Source of the DNA: Bacteroidales bacterium UBA5621
Lineage (GTDB): Bacteria > Bacteroidota > Bacteroidia > Bacteroidales > VadinHA17
NCBI GenBank assembly: GCA_002424525.1
Contig: DIKJ01000128.1
Location: 1,372-18,334, forward strand
DNA length: 16,963 nucleotides
Reading direction: 5' to 3'
The translations under genes were made by a program, and so were the position numbers. Below are positions 8,801 through 16,576 of the stretch, in pieces. Below the pieces are notes generated by a model that was not told where the DNA came from, did not search any database, and saw nothing but the letters and a program-made list of their open reading frames with translations. Position 1 is the stretch's first letter. Each line of letters begins with the position of its first letter.

Positions 8801-9392
8801 TGGTGGTATCAGCGGTAACCTCGCCTTTGAGGCGGATCAGATTGCGCCGCATCTCCTCCAGCCTCATTTCACGAATAAGAGGCAGCTCAAGTTTGCTGTT
8901 GACTGTAACCGAAAGAGTCCGGAAACTGAAAGTGCACTCGAGGCCGAAAACGCTTCCGAAATATACTGAACGCAGGTAAAGATTTGATTCAGTGCGGAGA
9001 AGATCTCCCGGCTGGAGACTGAAAACCTTTCCCCCGTAACGGATGGTATTGTCGGTACGGCTGATCGTGTACTCAGCTTCGGGGTTAATGAAGAACCCCG
9101 AGACCGATTCGAGATCCGGTGAAGCGTTATTACGGATATTCAGGAAATCGAAGAGGTCGGTGACCGGCAGAAAAAGATCGGTACCCCTTATGGCTGCATC
9201 GATCTCACTGGTGCCAAGCCTGGGGATCTCGAGTAGAACAGATATCTCATCATATTCGGGTTCATCCTGCGCGGAAGCCGGTTGGGGATTAAATGTCAAC
9301 AGGATGGCAGGCAAAAGCAGGAACAGACGGTTCAGAACTGCATATATCCTCCGGGGTAATTCCTGGCTGAGGTATGCTGTTCTGTATTTCAT
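5826..9392 (-). CDS. Outer-membrane usher-like protein with two C-terminal SPOR domains
   Basis: This 1,188-residue exported protein has a signal peptide at about 1-42, ending PASAQ. Residues about 45-180 form a beta-rich N-terminal module. About 200-650 are rich in alternating beta strands with aromatic residues, as in an outer-membrane barrel. Within them lies a usher-like plug segment at about 311-368 (EPGWIVELYVNNILVDYV, then DASGFYRFEVPL and VRLKFYGPWGEE). This matches the FimD/PapC pattern of an oligopeptide followed by a Gly-rich beta sandwich. A Ca-binding SdrB-like turn (FFDLNANGRRDPGEPKAYG, 681-699) and a CNA-B-like beta sandwich (about 787-828) follow. Two SPOR-type repeats end the protein (about 919-993, WAIQIGAFRERSYAEAF; about 1113-1182, VALQVAILHNRRQAL). 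SPOR domains bind septal, denuded peptidoglycan, which would tether the barrel to the wall. It is the last gene of the operon, 33 bases after the DUF4402 gene. The usher call rests on the plug and on the neighbouring chaperone and subunit genes. Confidence 0.7.
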   Translation of the reverse strand: MKYRTAYLSQELPRRIYAVLNRLFLLLPAILLTFNPQPASAQDEPEYDEISVLLEIPRLGTSEIDAAIRGTDLFLPVTDLFDFLNIRNNASPDLESVSGFFINPEAEYTISRTDNTIRYGGKVFSLQPGDLLRTESNLYLRSVYFGSVFGLECTFSFRTLSVTVNSKLELPLIREMRLEEMRRNLIRLKGEVTADTTIGRTYPLFRFGMADWSVIASEEINGNSETRMNLTLGSMIAGGEATASLNYNSRDPFTEKQQNYLWRYVNNDFKPLRQVMAGKIITQATSSVYNPVVGVQLTNTPTTYRRSFGSYTLSDMTEPGWIVELYVNNILVDYVKADASGFYRFEVPLVYGNSMVRLKFYGPWGEERTKEQNISIPFNFLPQKTLEYKISAGIVEDSRKSMFSRAMVNYGLTRSITIGGGAEYLSSVTSGPLMPFLNASLRITSNMLLTGEYTYGVRARSTFTYRLPSNLQFDLNYTWYDKDQKAINLNYREERKAVISIPLKLGNFSTYQRLTLNQLVLPSTDYTTGEWLISGSFNKVSTNLTTYALVLKGQDPYIYSNLAVAFRLPGRFVIRPQAQYAYTGNEILSARLGIEKYFKENAYLNLSYEQNFKNNISMAELGFRYDFSFAQTGLSVRQTGKKTTFVQYARGSLINDGKTKYLGADNRTNVGRGGISVVAFFDLNANGRRDPGEPKAYGLNLRAQGGRIQKSERDTTIRILGLEPYTDCYIELDPNSFDNIAWKLPKLTYSVAVDPNILKLVEIPVIIAGEASGTVTIERDGVRRGLGRIIMNFFSETLNPVARTLTEDDGYFSYLGLPAGKYSVSVDTAQLRKLNMTAEPLSRQFTIEPGIDGDFVDGLDFTVRMIPADTTVALVIPEKPGEIPEKPVEIVDKPVVAPADTTYLILHELTEEVYTITEDSWAIQIGAFRERSYAEAFRRRIEDMLGKEVQITIEGDYYRVRVLDLPTRAEVDRNVQILNKNGFNELWIIRLLARQKQRVLITRVDSVSTIIARRVFDDTFYKLRLAQPPVLDPTVLEEIERLGPGVGNLYLKNEWLATVRTEPVDEPPAVIPDITINPVEWEKSVPPMKKYETRATLTKDKLAAPAPLPEPTVALQVAILHNRRQALQAQKRIAARLNLPVEIVERFDNYYIIVTGFYTREETYPYYPELAGIGFPRITLIENYIRQK

Positions 9393-9425
9393 ATTTATTT
9401 CTTCACTTTAACAGTATTCCGGCTT

Positions 9426-9938
9426 TTATTCCTGAACAAAAGTTATATCGAAAGTACCGCTGTAATTTCCCGGAGGATTATCAGCTGAATTACCTATTGT
9501 GATTATCCCGCCGACGTTCAGGAGCAACGGCCCCGCGGGTGTTACAAAGGGTGATAGAGGGGTCGTGTCGCCGATCTGCAGGTTCAGGGATCCTCCGTTG
9601 CTGCCCGAAAGTGTGACCCCTGTGTCTTTCAGGAGAGAAACCACTGTTCCGGGAGGCCCTGTAAGCCTGTAAACTGCGGGAGAAAAGGTATATCCCATGG
9701 TCAGCAGGACAATATCGCCCGTGAAGGTACGGGATCCGGCGGGACTGATGGCTACGGTCCCTCCTGCAGCCCCGTGATAGAAAGCCCCAAAGCTCAGATC
9801 CTGCTGTAATGTGACCGTAAGCGGACGCGGCGGCGGCTCCTGCCCCATTGCAGGAAGAGCCATTAATACGGAGAAAAGTCCGGTAATTATGATCAGAAGG
9901 CGGCCCTTCCGGAAGGTTATATACTGACTCTTGTTCAC
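9426..9938 (-). CDS. DUF4402-domain protein, putative fibre subunit
   Basis: This 170-residue protein has a long signal peptide (about 1-33, ending MALPAMGQ). The rest has a DUF4402 pattern: LSFGAF (48-53), GTVAISPAGSRTFTG (60-74), a strand with FSPAVYRLTG (85-94), and the closing VGGIITIGN...GNYSGTFDITF (142-167). DUF4402 is functionally undescribed; the small beta-sandwich layout and the chaperone and usher neighbours suggest a secreted fibre subunit. The mature N-terminus (EPPPRPLTVTLQQDLSF) has alternating hydrophobic residues, as in a donor strand. There are no cysteines. The start is GTG (9938-9936), overlapping the adhesin TGA stop as GTGA, so translation is probably coupled. The next Met falls inside the signal peptide, which supports the GTG. 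Confidence 0.75.
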   Translation of the reverse strand: MNKSQYITFRKGRLLIIITGLFSVLMALPAMGQEPPPRPLTVTLQQDLSFGAFYHGAAGGTVAISPAGSRTFTGDIVLLTMGYTFSPAVYRLTGPPGTVVSLLKDTGVTLSGSNGGSLNLQIGDTTPLSPFVTPAGPLLLNVGGIITIGNSADNPPGNYSGTFDITFVQE

Positions 9939-12900
9939 GGGCCGAGTATTACTATTTTTCTGGAATCCTTCCTGTTTCCGGTTATGAAGGTGGCAATATA
10001 AACACCACTTCTGTAGTTATGACTGAATTCCTGATATCCCGAATCATAGATCCTGCGGGAAAGGAGAATCCTTCCGGTAAGATCATGAACAATCAGCAGT
10101 CCGCTCTCTCCCGGCGGCATATGGAACTCCGCCCTCAATATCCCATTATGGTTATACACAGAGAAAAACGGATTGCCGGTTATTACAGCGGGAACTTCAG
10201 TAGACACAGAAGCCAGGTTAAGGTAAAACCTGTTGTTATATTCCCCTGAGGAAAGCTGGATCCTGTACCCGCTGCCCGAAAGAAGATCCTCTTCGGTGGC
10301 AGTTGCCATGTCAGTCAGAGAAACCTCAATACCGGTGAGAGATTCCTCAATATAGCTTATACTGAAGGTAACAAATCCATCCCTGAAGGTCCTTAGCCCC
10401 AGGGGTACGACACACTTGTCGTCACTTATTAAAGGCAGTGCATTTATTGAGAGTTTTTTTCCTTCGGAGATAACGGAATACAGGTTTGCAACATTAAGGT
10501 CGGTGTTCATCAGTTTGAGGGCATCGAGCTTACTGTCAAAGCCTGCTGTGGCTTTCTCATCAAAGTAGATAACGAAAGGATCGGATGATTCAGGATCGTC
10601 AGAATAACGTGCGTTCAGACGGATCAGAGGCTTTGTGCTTTTATTGTCCGACTTGAAGAAAGATTGCGCCATATCGGTTCTCCTCACACTGTTGTCTAGA
10701 CCCAGGGTGGCGGAAACCGGATAATCACCATCAGAGACATGTATAAAGAAGCCCTGCATCGAAGGTATAATACCTGTTACCAGGCCATCACTCGGAATGC
10801 CGTTCACATAAGTGCTGTAAGTGCCACCATACTCATCCGTCGTACTGGCCCTGAAGAGGTATATGGCATCGTTGATGTTAGACTTTGTCCAGCCTGAGGC
10901 AGCATCCCAGTCGATCGGAGAGGGGTATGGGTTGCCGACGAGGTTGAAACCCAGTGTATATGGATTATTATTGTTGTAAAGAGTTGCCGAAAGAGGGCCA
11001 TTATTAACCACGCCTTTGACATCCACCGTACCGGGGTCAGCAGATGATCCGAAGTTGACAGCATAACCGGCCAGCGGCTGAAGAACATCTGAGGGTATCT
11101 TATAGTCGACCCAGCCCGAAGCAGGATTTCCTCCGACATTCCTGTTCTCATCATATCTGTAAAAAGTAGTGAAGGGTGCTGTGAGATCCATGTCGTCGCT
11201 GAATTCACCAACTGTAGCAGACTGGAAGGGTGAGCTGAAATATTTATAGCCGAATCCCGACGGAAGATATCTCTGCATGGTCACATCCCCCGTCACCGTA
11301 CCGCTGCCTGAACCGTCAATGAGTGCGGTTTGTAAAGGCGTTGACAGAAGCGTCAGGTTGTCGTCTGAAGCCAGCGTTCCTCCAGGAACGGAAAGTATGC
11401 CGGAGATACTCAAGGGTCCGGTCAGAGTCACTCCTGCCGGATTGTTGATTATCAGATCTTTGATCGTATTCCCCGTAAAAATACCGGATCCGATAACCTG
11501 TGCTGCAGACCCGTTCATTTCGACAGTTCCTTCTGATGAATTAAAAGTTCCGTTTATGGTTATTGTTCCTGCTATGCTGATAATGTTCCCGTTAATGATC
11601 AGTGATGAGCCGCTCTCAACAGTCAGGTCATTGACATAGGCCTGAGAACCCGTACTGAGAAGCGGCTTATTCGGCACATCAGGTATCATGACAATTGATT
11701 CCGGGCCAGGGACATAACCGCAGGACCAGTTGCCGGGGTCGTTCCAGTCGGAGCTGACAGATCCGCTCCAGACATTATTGGAGGTTATTGTAAAAAATGC
11801 CGCATCGCTGGTCGCCGGTGAGGGTCCGCATGTTGTGTAAATCAGGCAGGTGTAGAGCTTCCCCTCTTTTTCAGGCCCCGGATTGGTCAGGATCAGCCTG
11901 GCTGTTTCAACTCCGTTGTAGATCCCTCCATCGGAAATGTTCTCTCCATCCTCCTGCCACTGATAAGTCAGGCCATAACCGGTGGCAATGACTTCAAAAT
12001 CAACATCATTGCCATCACAGATGGTCAATGAAGCAGGTTGGCTAACGATAGTCACACCACTTATAATTTTCAGGCTTACTGAGGATGCACTGCTTTCACA
12101 CCCATTGATGGTCTGGGTTACATAGTAAGTATAAGTTCCTGCAACTGTTTCTCCTGTTGCAAAAGGATTGCCTGTACCGGCAAGCTCTGTCAGTCCCTGA
12201 TCGTAATACCACTTCAGGCTGATACCTGCTGCCTCCAGATCAACTATGCCGGAAATACAGCATTCCTTATCGGGAGCAAGAGGCGCCGATGGTTCCGGTG
12301 TTACAGTAATATTCTTGCTGGCGCTGTACGAACACCCATCGGGATCAGTATATATGTAAGTTATTAAATGAGTTCCGACCCCTGCCAGGGATGGATCGAA
12401 ATCAGTGCCGCTTACCCCGGGGCCGCTGTAAACACCACCCGAAGGGAAACCCTGATCAAGCGAAAAAGGTGCAGAGCAGACTCCTGCAGAAGGAAGTCCG
12501 GTGGCAAGTTCTTCTGACCCGAGGGAAATGAAATTTCCCGGGTCGTTCTGATTGTTAAATTCCGTAAGGATCCATCCGGCAGACTTTGGGCTCATCGAAA
12601 ACCTCGGCTCATCAAGACTGGCGGCAATATACTCTCCGTCGTTATACCGCCCGATATTGCCTTCAGCCGGCATGGCTGTCTGCGGAGCGACAACCGAACT
12701 ATTGACCTCGGTCCCGTCAATATATAAACGGCTTGTAGTGCCATCAAAAGTATATACATAATAATGCCACGCATTGGCGGAAGGCGAGGGGCCGCCATTT
12801 ACCAGAACTTCACCGTTCCATTTCCAGGCAGCCACATTGCCTTCCCGGAAGCCAAGGTGTATCGCCGAACCTTCAGGGGCATTCTGAAAAGAAATGAGGT

Positions 12901-15619
12901 TTCTGTTTTCAGCCGGGGGAGCAGCGTAGTTCGCCCAGATGCTTATTGTCTGATTGTTATCATTTGGAACAAAGCCATTAACAGGGACTTGTATATAAGA
13001 AGATACTCCGTTAAAAGCTTTACCCCCCGCTATCTTCCCGTCAACGATTATTGTGGTATTTGCCGTTCCGTCATTCGAGTTGCTCGTTGCATCAGAATAA
13101 TCATCATCATTGAGGTGCCATACACCTTTGTAACTGCTGATCCAGACCGAATTGACCGAGGGATTTGAAGAGACAGCCGGATTTCCATAGAGCATTTTTA
13201 TGGTCGTGGCTGACGTACTTGACAATACAGGAATACGGACCCACGCCACATAACGTCCTGTAAGAGGGTTGTAATACTCCAGCTGATGATCGAGTTTACT
13301 GCCTTCGTGATCAGTAAAAATGACATCAAACCCGTTGAGGCTGGCCACATGGCCTCCATTCTCAGACGAGCTGAGCAAGGGATTTTCAAAACTGATAAGT
13401 GCAGGGAAATCAGTGAGGTCAGAAGATCCGGAAGCAGGATTCAATGCAATGTCCATTGAATATTTATATCCAAGGGTCACTTCGGGTATCACTAATGTTG
13501 CACTTGTGCTCAGGGCAGAATAACCAAGGACATCTGTGACCAGGCATCTGTATTGCCAGCCATTCATTACGGTAGTCGCTCCGGCCACAGTAAGCGTATT
13601 ACTGTTGGCACCGCTGTAGGTCTCATCATCAGCCAGATCGGCGAATCCTTCTCCTCTGTCCTCCTGCCATTGATACGTTAAAGGCTCTTTCCCGCTTACC
13701 AGTACAGTGAATATTGCATTGCACCCGGTGTGATCAGAGGGTTGCTCAACAAAGCGCGGGTTTGGCTTGCCAATAGCCAGACCGGTAGAAGATGTTGAAA
13801 TTCCGCTCATTCCGGTCCGGGTTATCTCAGGGCTCGAAACGGTCCCGTGAGTGCCGTCAAGTGTCAGTTCCCCGCTTCCGGTTCTTTTTAAGATCCTGGC
13901 AAGAGCGTCAACGCCGGGGAATCCGTAATAATTGAGGATTATGTCATAGCTTGACGATGCCAGTGAACCTGCAGCCGTCAGGTCCCAGTAACCGGTGGTG
14001 TGCCGGTCGAATATCTCTGTTCCCGAGTCATCAAGCGGCAGACCATTGAATCCGATGTCGTCAGGCAGAAACTGTACTGCCAGCTCCCCTCCTGTAAGGT
14101 CGTTGAAAGTTATCGTTAAGGGATTATGTCCGGATGTGGTCCCAACAGGGAACAGGTATGAGACTCCTGTTGATCCTATGCCCCTGATGAACCTCCCCGT
14201 TATCGTGCCTTCAGAATATGAGAGACTGCCTGAGGCGCTGTTTGTAAGGTAAATGGTGCCGTCCCCTGTAATTATATTTCCCCGGATCATTGAAAGGGCA
14301 TTGCCAACCGTAACACTACCGTTCAGGGTGACTCCTGAAGGATTATCTATGGTGAGGTTGTCCAGCTCCGTAACACTGCCCGGGATAAAGACACCGGCAG
14401 AAGATCCGCCAAAGGATAACCCGGAAGACTGGTCTGTAACCAGGTTATCCGGCATACCGGCAATTGGAGGTCCGTTTAATGAAAGGGTATTGGCTCCGAC
14501 ACTAAAAGTGCCGCCCGCAAGAGTAAAGGTTGCTCCTGCAGCAGCGTCTCCCTGCAGGGTTTTGTTTCCGCTACCTGAGATAGTTAAATTCCGGTAGGAC
14601 GGGCTGGCAAACACAGTCTGGTCTCCTTCCCGGTTGTAGTTGACCGTGCTTGCAGAAGTGCCTGTCGTGAGTGTACCTATGGTATTGAATGCCCCTGACA
14701 GATTGAGCGTGTGTGTCAGGTTTCCTGCACTCATATTGATTGTGCCGTTGCCGGACAAGTTTCCGGCAACACTGAGGGATCTGGGCTGAGATGCCGTAAA
14801 TGCAAGAGTTGAATTGGATACATTCAACTCACCATTTACAGTAATATCTATATTCGGAAGAATTTTTACGCCGCTGTTTGTTGCATGAAGACTGAAATAT
14901 ACATGAGCTCCGATGTTCTGATTCCCCCCATTATAGTTAACAGTAGATGTGCCTGCTGTGAATGCAGATGGAGTGAAAGCCCCTCCAACGTTGATAATGC
15001 TGTTATCAGAACCGGCAAGCTGGCCGGTTGTCAGATTACCTGTGACATTCAGGGTCCCTGCCCCGGAGAAAGTTAAATCATTACGTCCGGCATCATTCCC
15101 CATTGTAATATTCCCGTTTACACTCAGTGTGCCGGATGAAATTACCACCCTGCACTTTCTGTTCGGGTTATTTGAATTTGAACTCGTTAAAGAACTACAG
15201 GTTACGATCCCTGAATTGAGGAATAATCCGTTATAATTGTTTGCAGCAGCTGAAGGAGGGTTTATTGCAATAGTCCCGGCTACGTTCAGAACGTAAGCTC
15301 CTGAGAATTGAACGATATTGAAACCGCTTTCCCCTTCAATTTCTAAAGAAGCGATAGTGTTGGGAACATCTGCAGTTACCGTCACTGTACGACTGCCTGT
15401 AATATTGACTGTTCCTGTTCCCGGTGCAGAACCGGGGTAGTCGCCTGCCATGCAATCAACCCATGCGCCACCGCTCCGTACCTGCCAGGTTGTATTTGCG
15501 TTCCAGTTTCCGCTGTTCCGCGTCTGATAATCTCCATTGACCTGCCCGGCGGCAGACAAAGAAAAGACCAGAGCCGCAACCAGAGAATATGTCTTAAAGA
15601 TCAGGTTTGGCTTTAACAT
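9935..15619 (-). CDS. Giant modular surface adhesin with T9SS C-terminal sorting domain
   Basis: This 1,894-residue secreted protein has a signal peptide at about 1-26 (ending SAAGQ). Residues about 60-600 are Gly/Asn/Thr/Ser-rich short beta repeats of beta-helix type, for example NLTIDNPSGVTLNGS (421-435). Then follow an Ig-like module (about 622-712, YQWQED), a DUF2341-like domain (about 735-815), and a LamG/ConA-like lectin domain (about 832-1012, GVWHLND). Further modules are Gly/Pro-rich and Ig-like ones (about 1190-1280, a second YQWQED), a second stretch of beta repeats (about 1285-1450), and a Bacteroidota-type beta region (about 1450-1800). The last ~80 residues (about 1815-1894) have the pattern of a T9SS type A sorting domain (LLIVHDLTGRILLSRRI, then SGVYIATF and the final KIVILGP). 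It is therefore predicted to cross the outer membrane through the T9SS. Ig and LamG modules suggest glycan or protein binding, but the ligand is unknown. It begins 43 bases after the chaperone stop. Confidence 0.8.
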   Translation of the reverse strand: MLKPNLIFKTYSLVAALVFSLSAAGQVNGDYQTRNSGNWNANTTWQVRSGGAWVDCMAGDYPGSAPGTGTVNITGSRTVTVTADVPNTIASLEIEGESGFNIVQFSGAYVLNVAGTIAINPPSAAANNYNGLFLNSGIVTCSSLTSSNSNNPNRKCRVVISSGTLSVNGNITMGNDAGRNDLTFSGAGTLNVTGNLTTGQLAGSDNSIINVGGAFTPSAFTAGTSTVNYNGGNQNIGAHVYFSLHATNSGVKILPNIDITVNGELNVSNSTLAFTASQPRSLSVAGNLSGNGTINMSAGNLTHTLNLSGAFNTIGTLTTGTSASTVNYNREGDQTVFASPSYRNLTISGSGNKTLQGDAAAGATFTLAGGTFSVGANTLSLNGPPIAGMPDNLVTDQSSGLSFGGSSAGVFIPGSVTELDNLTIDNPSGVTLNGSVTVGNALSMIRGNIITGDGTIYLTNSASGSLSYSEGTITGRFIRGIGSTGVSYLFPVGTTSGHNPLTITFNDLTGGELAVQFLPDDIGFNGLPLDDSGTEIFDRHTTGYWDLTAAGSLASSSYDIILNYYGFPGVDALARILKRTGSGELTLDGTHGTVSSPEITRTGMSGISTSSTGLAIGKPNPRFVEQPSDHTGCNAIFTVLVSGKEPLTYQWQEDRGEGFADLADDETYSGANSNTLTVAGATTVMNGWQYRCLVTDVLGYSALSTSATLVIPEVTLGYKYSMDIALNPASGSSDLTDFPALISFENPLLSSSENGGHVASLNGFDVIFTDHEGSKLDHQLEYYNPLTGRYVAWVRIPVLSSTSATTIKMLYGNPAVSSNPSVNSVWISSYKGVWHLNDDDYSDATSNSNDGTANTTIIVDGKIAGGKAFNGVSSYIQVPVNGFVPNDNNQTISIWANYAAPPAENRNLISFQNAPEGSAIHLGFREGNVAAWKWNGEVLVNGGPSPSANAWHYYVYTFDGTTSRLYIDGTEVNSSVVAPQTAMPAEGNIGRYNDGEYIAASLDEPRFSMSPKSAGWILTEFNNQNDPGNFISLGSEELATGLPSAGVCSAPFSLDQGFPSGGVYSGPGVSGTDFDPSLAGVGTHLITYIYTDPDGCSYSASKNITVTPEPSAPLAPDKECCISGIVDLEAAGISLKWYYDQGLTELAGTGNPFATGETVAGTYTYYVTQTINGCESSASSVSLKIISGVTIVSQPASLTICDGNDVDFEVIATGYGLTYQWQEDGENISDGGIYNGVETARLILTNPGPEKEGKLYTCLIYTTCGPSPATSDAAFFTITSNNVWSGSVSSDWNDPGNWSCGYVPGPESIVMIPDVPNKPLLSTGSQAYVNDLTVESGSSLIINGNIISIAGTITINGTFNSSEGTVEMNGSAAQVIGSGIFTGNTIKDLIINNPAGVTLTGPLSISGILSVPGGTLASDDNLTLLSTPLQTALIDGSGSGTVTGDVTMQRYLPSGFGYKYFSSPFQSATVGEFSDDMDLTAPFTTFYRYDENRNVGGNPASGWVDYKIPSDVLQPLAGYAVNFGSSADPGTVDVKGVVNNGPLSATLYNNNNPYTLGFNLVGNPYPSPIDWDAASGWTKSNINDAIYLFRASTTDEYGGTYSTYVNGIPSDGLVTGIIPSMQGFFIHVSDGDYPVSATLGLDNSVRRTDMAQSFFKSDNKSTKPLIRLNARYSDDPESSDPFVIYFDEKATAGFDSKLDALKLMNTDLNVANLYSVISEGKKLSINALPLISDDKCVVPLGLRTFRDGFVTFSISYIEESLTGIEVSLTDMATATEEDLLSGSGYRIQLSSGEYNNRFYLNLASVSTEVPAVITGNPFFSVYNHNGILRAEFHMPPGESGLLIVHDLTGRILLSRRIYDSGYQEFSHNYRSGVYIATFITGNRKDSRKIVILGP

Positions 15620-15662
15620 ATCGTAAATATTGTTAATGCATAAGCGGCAGTCTCAGCAGGGG

Positions 15663-16565
15663 TTATTTCTGAAGAGTCAGCTCCCCCTCGGCATACCTTA
15701 CCGGTTTGACGTCGGATGGGGCGGAAAAGATGACTCTCAGAGTGCCTGATCTGAAATCAACCCCCTGCACCCTGTTCAGATTGAACTGAAACCGGCGTAT
15801 CATATTGGGAGTATAGACCGCCACCCCATTTGCGATACCCACTCTCGTTACATTACCCTGGGGGGAGATATGATCAACGGTCAGATCTCCATATACTGAC
15901 ATATTCCCCGAACGGTTGAATACAATGCTGAGCCTTGGATCTGTATCATCCTCAAGTTTGAGCGACAGGTCAGTGAGTTTAACATTTACAGAGGTTTCAC
16001 CGCTTCTGATGATGACGGGAATAGTTATTCCGAAAATGGGAGTTAGCTTTACCGAAAAAGATGAAGTATCCTGCGATGTATCTGTTTCGCCCAGGGGCCT
16101 GATTTTGGGTACTGCCCTGAAATAAAAATGAGACCGGTATTCCCCGGCCGATAGTTCATTGGTGCGGACAAGCTGAATCTTAACCACCTGTGATTCGTTC
16201 GGACCCAGAGTGACTGACCGCGGAAAGTAGCGGACGTACCTGTCGGCAAAGCGCTGTCCGGGATCAGGCCCGGTAATCGTCTCAAACCCACCATCGTCGG
16301 TCATTCTTATCTGAACCAGGGATATTGCATAAGTGGCACTATCCTGTCCAATGTTGGCAAGGTTAAGGTCAAAAGATCTTTTTGAGCCCTCAAGAACTAC
16401 GCGCCTCGGTGTAATCAGGAGGTTCCCCTGCGCTGATGTGTCGACAGGGATCAGGGAAATAAACAGAGACAGGATGAACATACGGGCAATCACAGATCTG
16501 ACACCGGAAGCCTGAGAGTGCTCTCTGGATATTGATCTGCCAGGTGGTGTGGATCTGATTATCAT
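15663..16565 (-). CDS. PapD-like periplasmic chaperone
   Basis: This 300-residue protein has a signal peptide whose hydrophobic core is at about 26-40 and whose cleavage is probably after VDTSA (41-45). Residues about 48-155 resemble the first Ig-like domain of PapD-type chaperones. They begin ITPRRVVLEG, continue with SVTLGPNESQVVKIQLVR (117-134), and end in GEYRSHFYFRAVP (141-153), close to the family GEYR-to-P signature. The following strand SFSVKLTPIFGITIPVIIR (169-187) alternates hydrophobic residues and is the likely G1 strand that a chaperone donates to a subunit. Residues about 190-298 form the second domain. Chaperones of this kind hold fibre subunits in the periplasm and hand them to the usher. 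I chose the ATG at 16565; a TTG directly upstream is less likely. The start is 11 bases after the stop of the preceding DUF4402 gene. Confidence 0.8.
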   Translation of the reverse strand: MIIRSTPPGRSISREHSQASGVRSVIARMFILSLFISLIPVDTSAQGNLLITPRRVVLEGSKRSFDLNLANIGQDSATYAISLVQIRMTDDGGFETITGPDPGQRFADRYVRYFPRSVTLGPNESQVVKIQLVRTNELSAGEYRSHFYFRAVPKIRPLGETDTSQDTSSFSVKLTPIFGITIPVIIRSGETSVNVKLTDLSLKLEDDTDPRLSIVFNRSGNMSVYGDLTVDHISPQGNVTRVGIANGVAVYTPNMIRRFQFNLNRVQGVDFRSGTLRVIFSAPSDVKPVRYAEGELTLQK

Positions 16566-16576
16566 CAAAGTAATAG

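Noticed and set aside
10804..11211. 135-codon minus-strand frame inside the adhesin
   Set aside because: It is a shifted frame within the long adhesin frame, with Ser/Thr/Met-rich composition and no domain.
12764..13168. 134-codon + strand frame opposite the adhesin LamG region
   Set aside because: It is antisense to a clear lectin-like domain and lacks any conserved pattern.
9935..15619. Adhesin as a classical autotransporter
   Set aside because: The C-terminus has a T9SS sorting-domain pattern and no translocator barrel.
16566..16568. TTG as start of the chaperone gene
   Set aside because: An ATG follows immediately in the same frame, and ATG is the far more common start.
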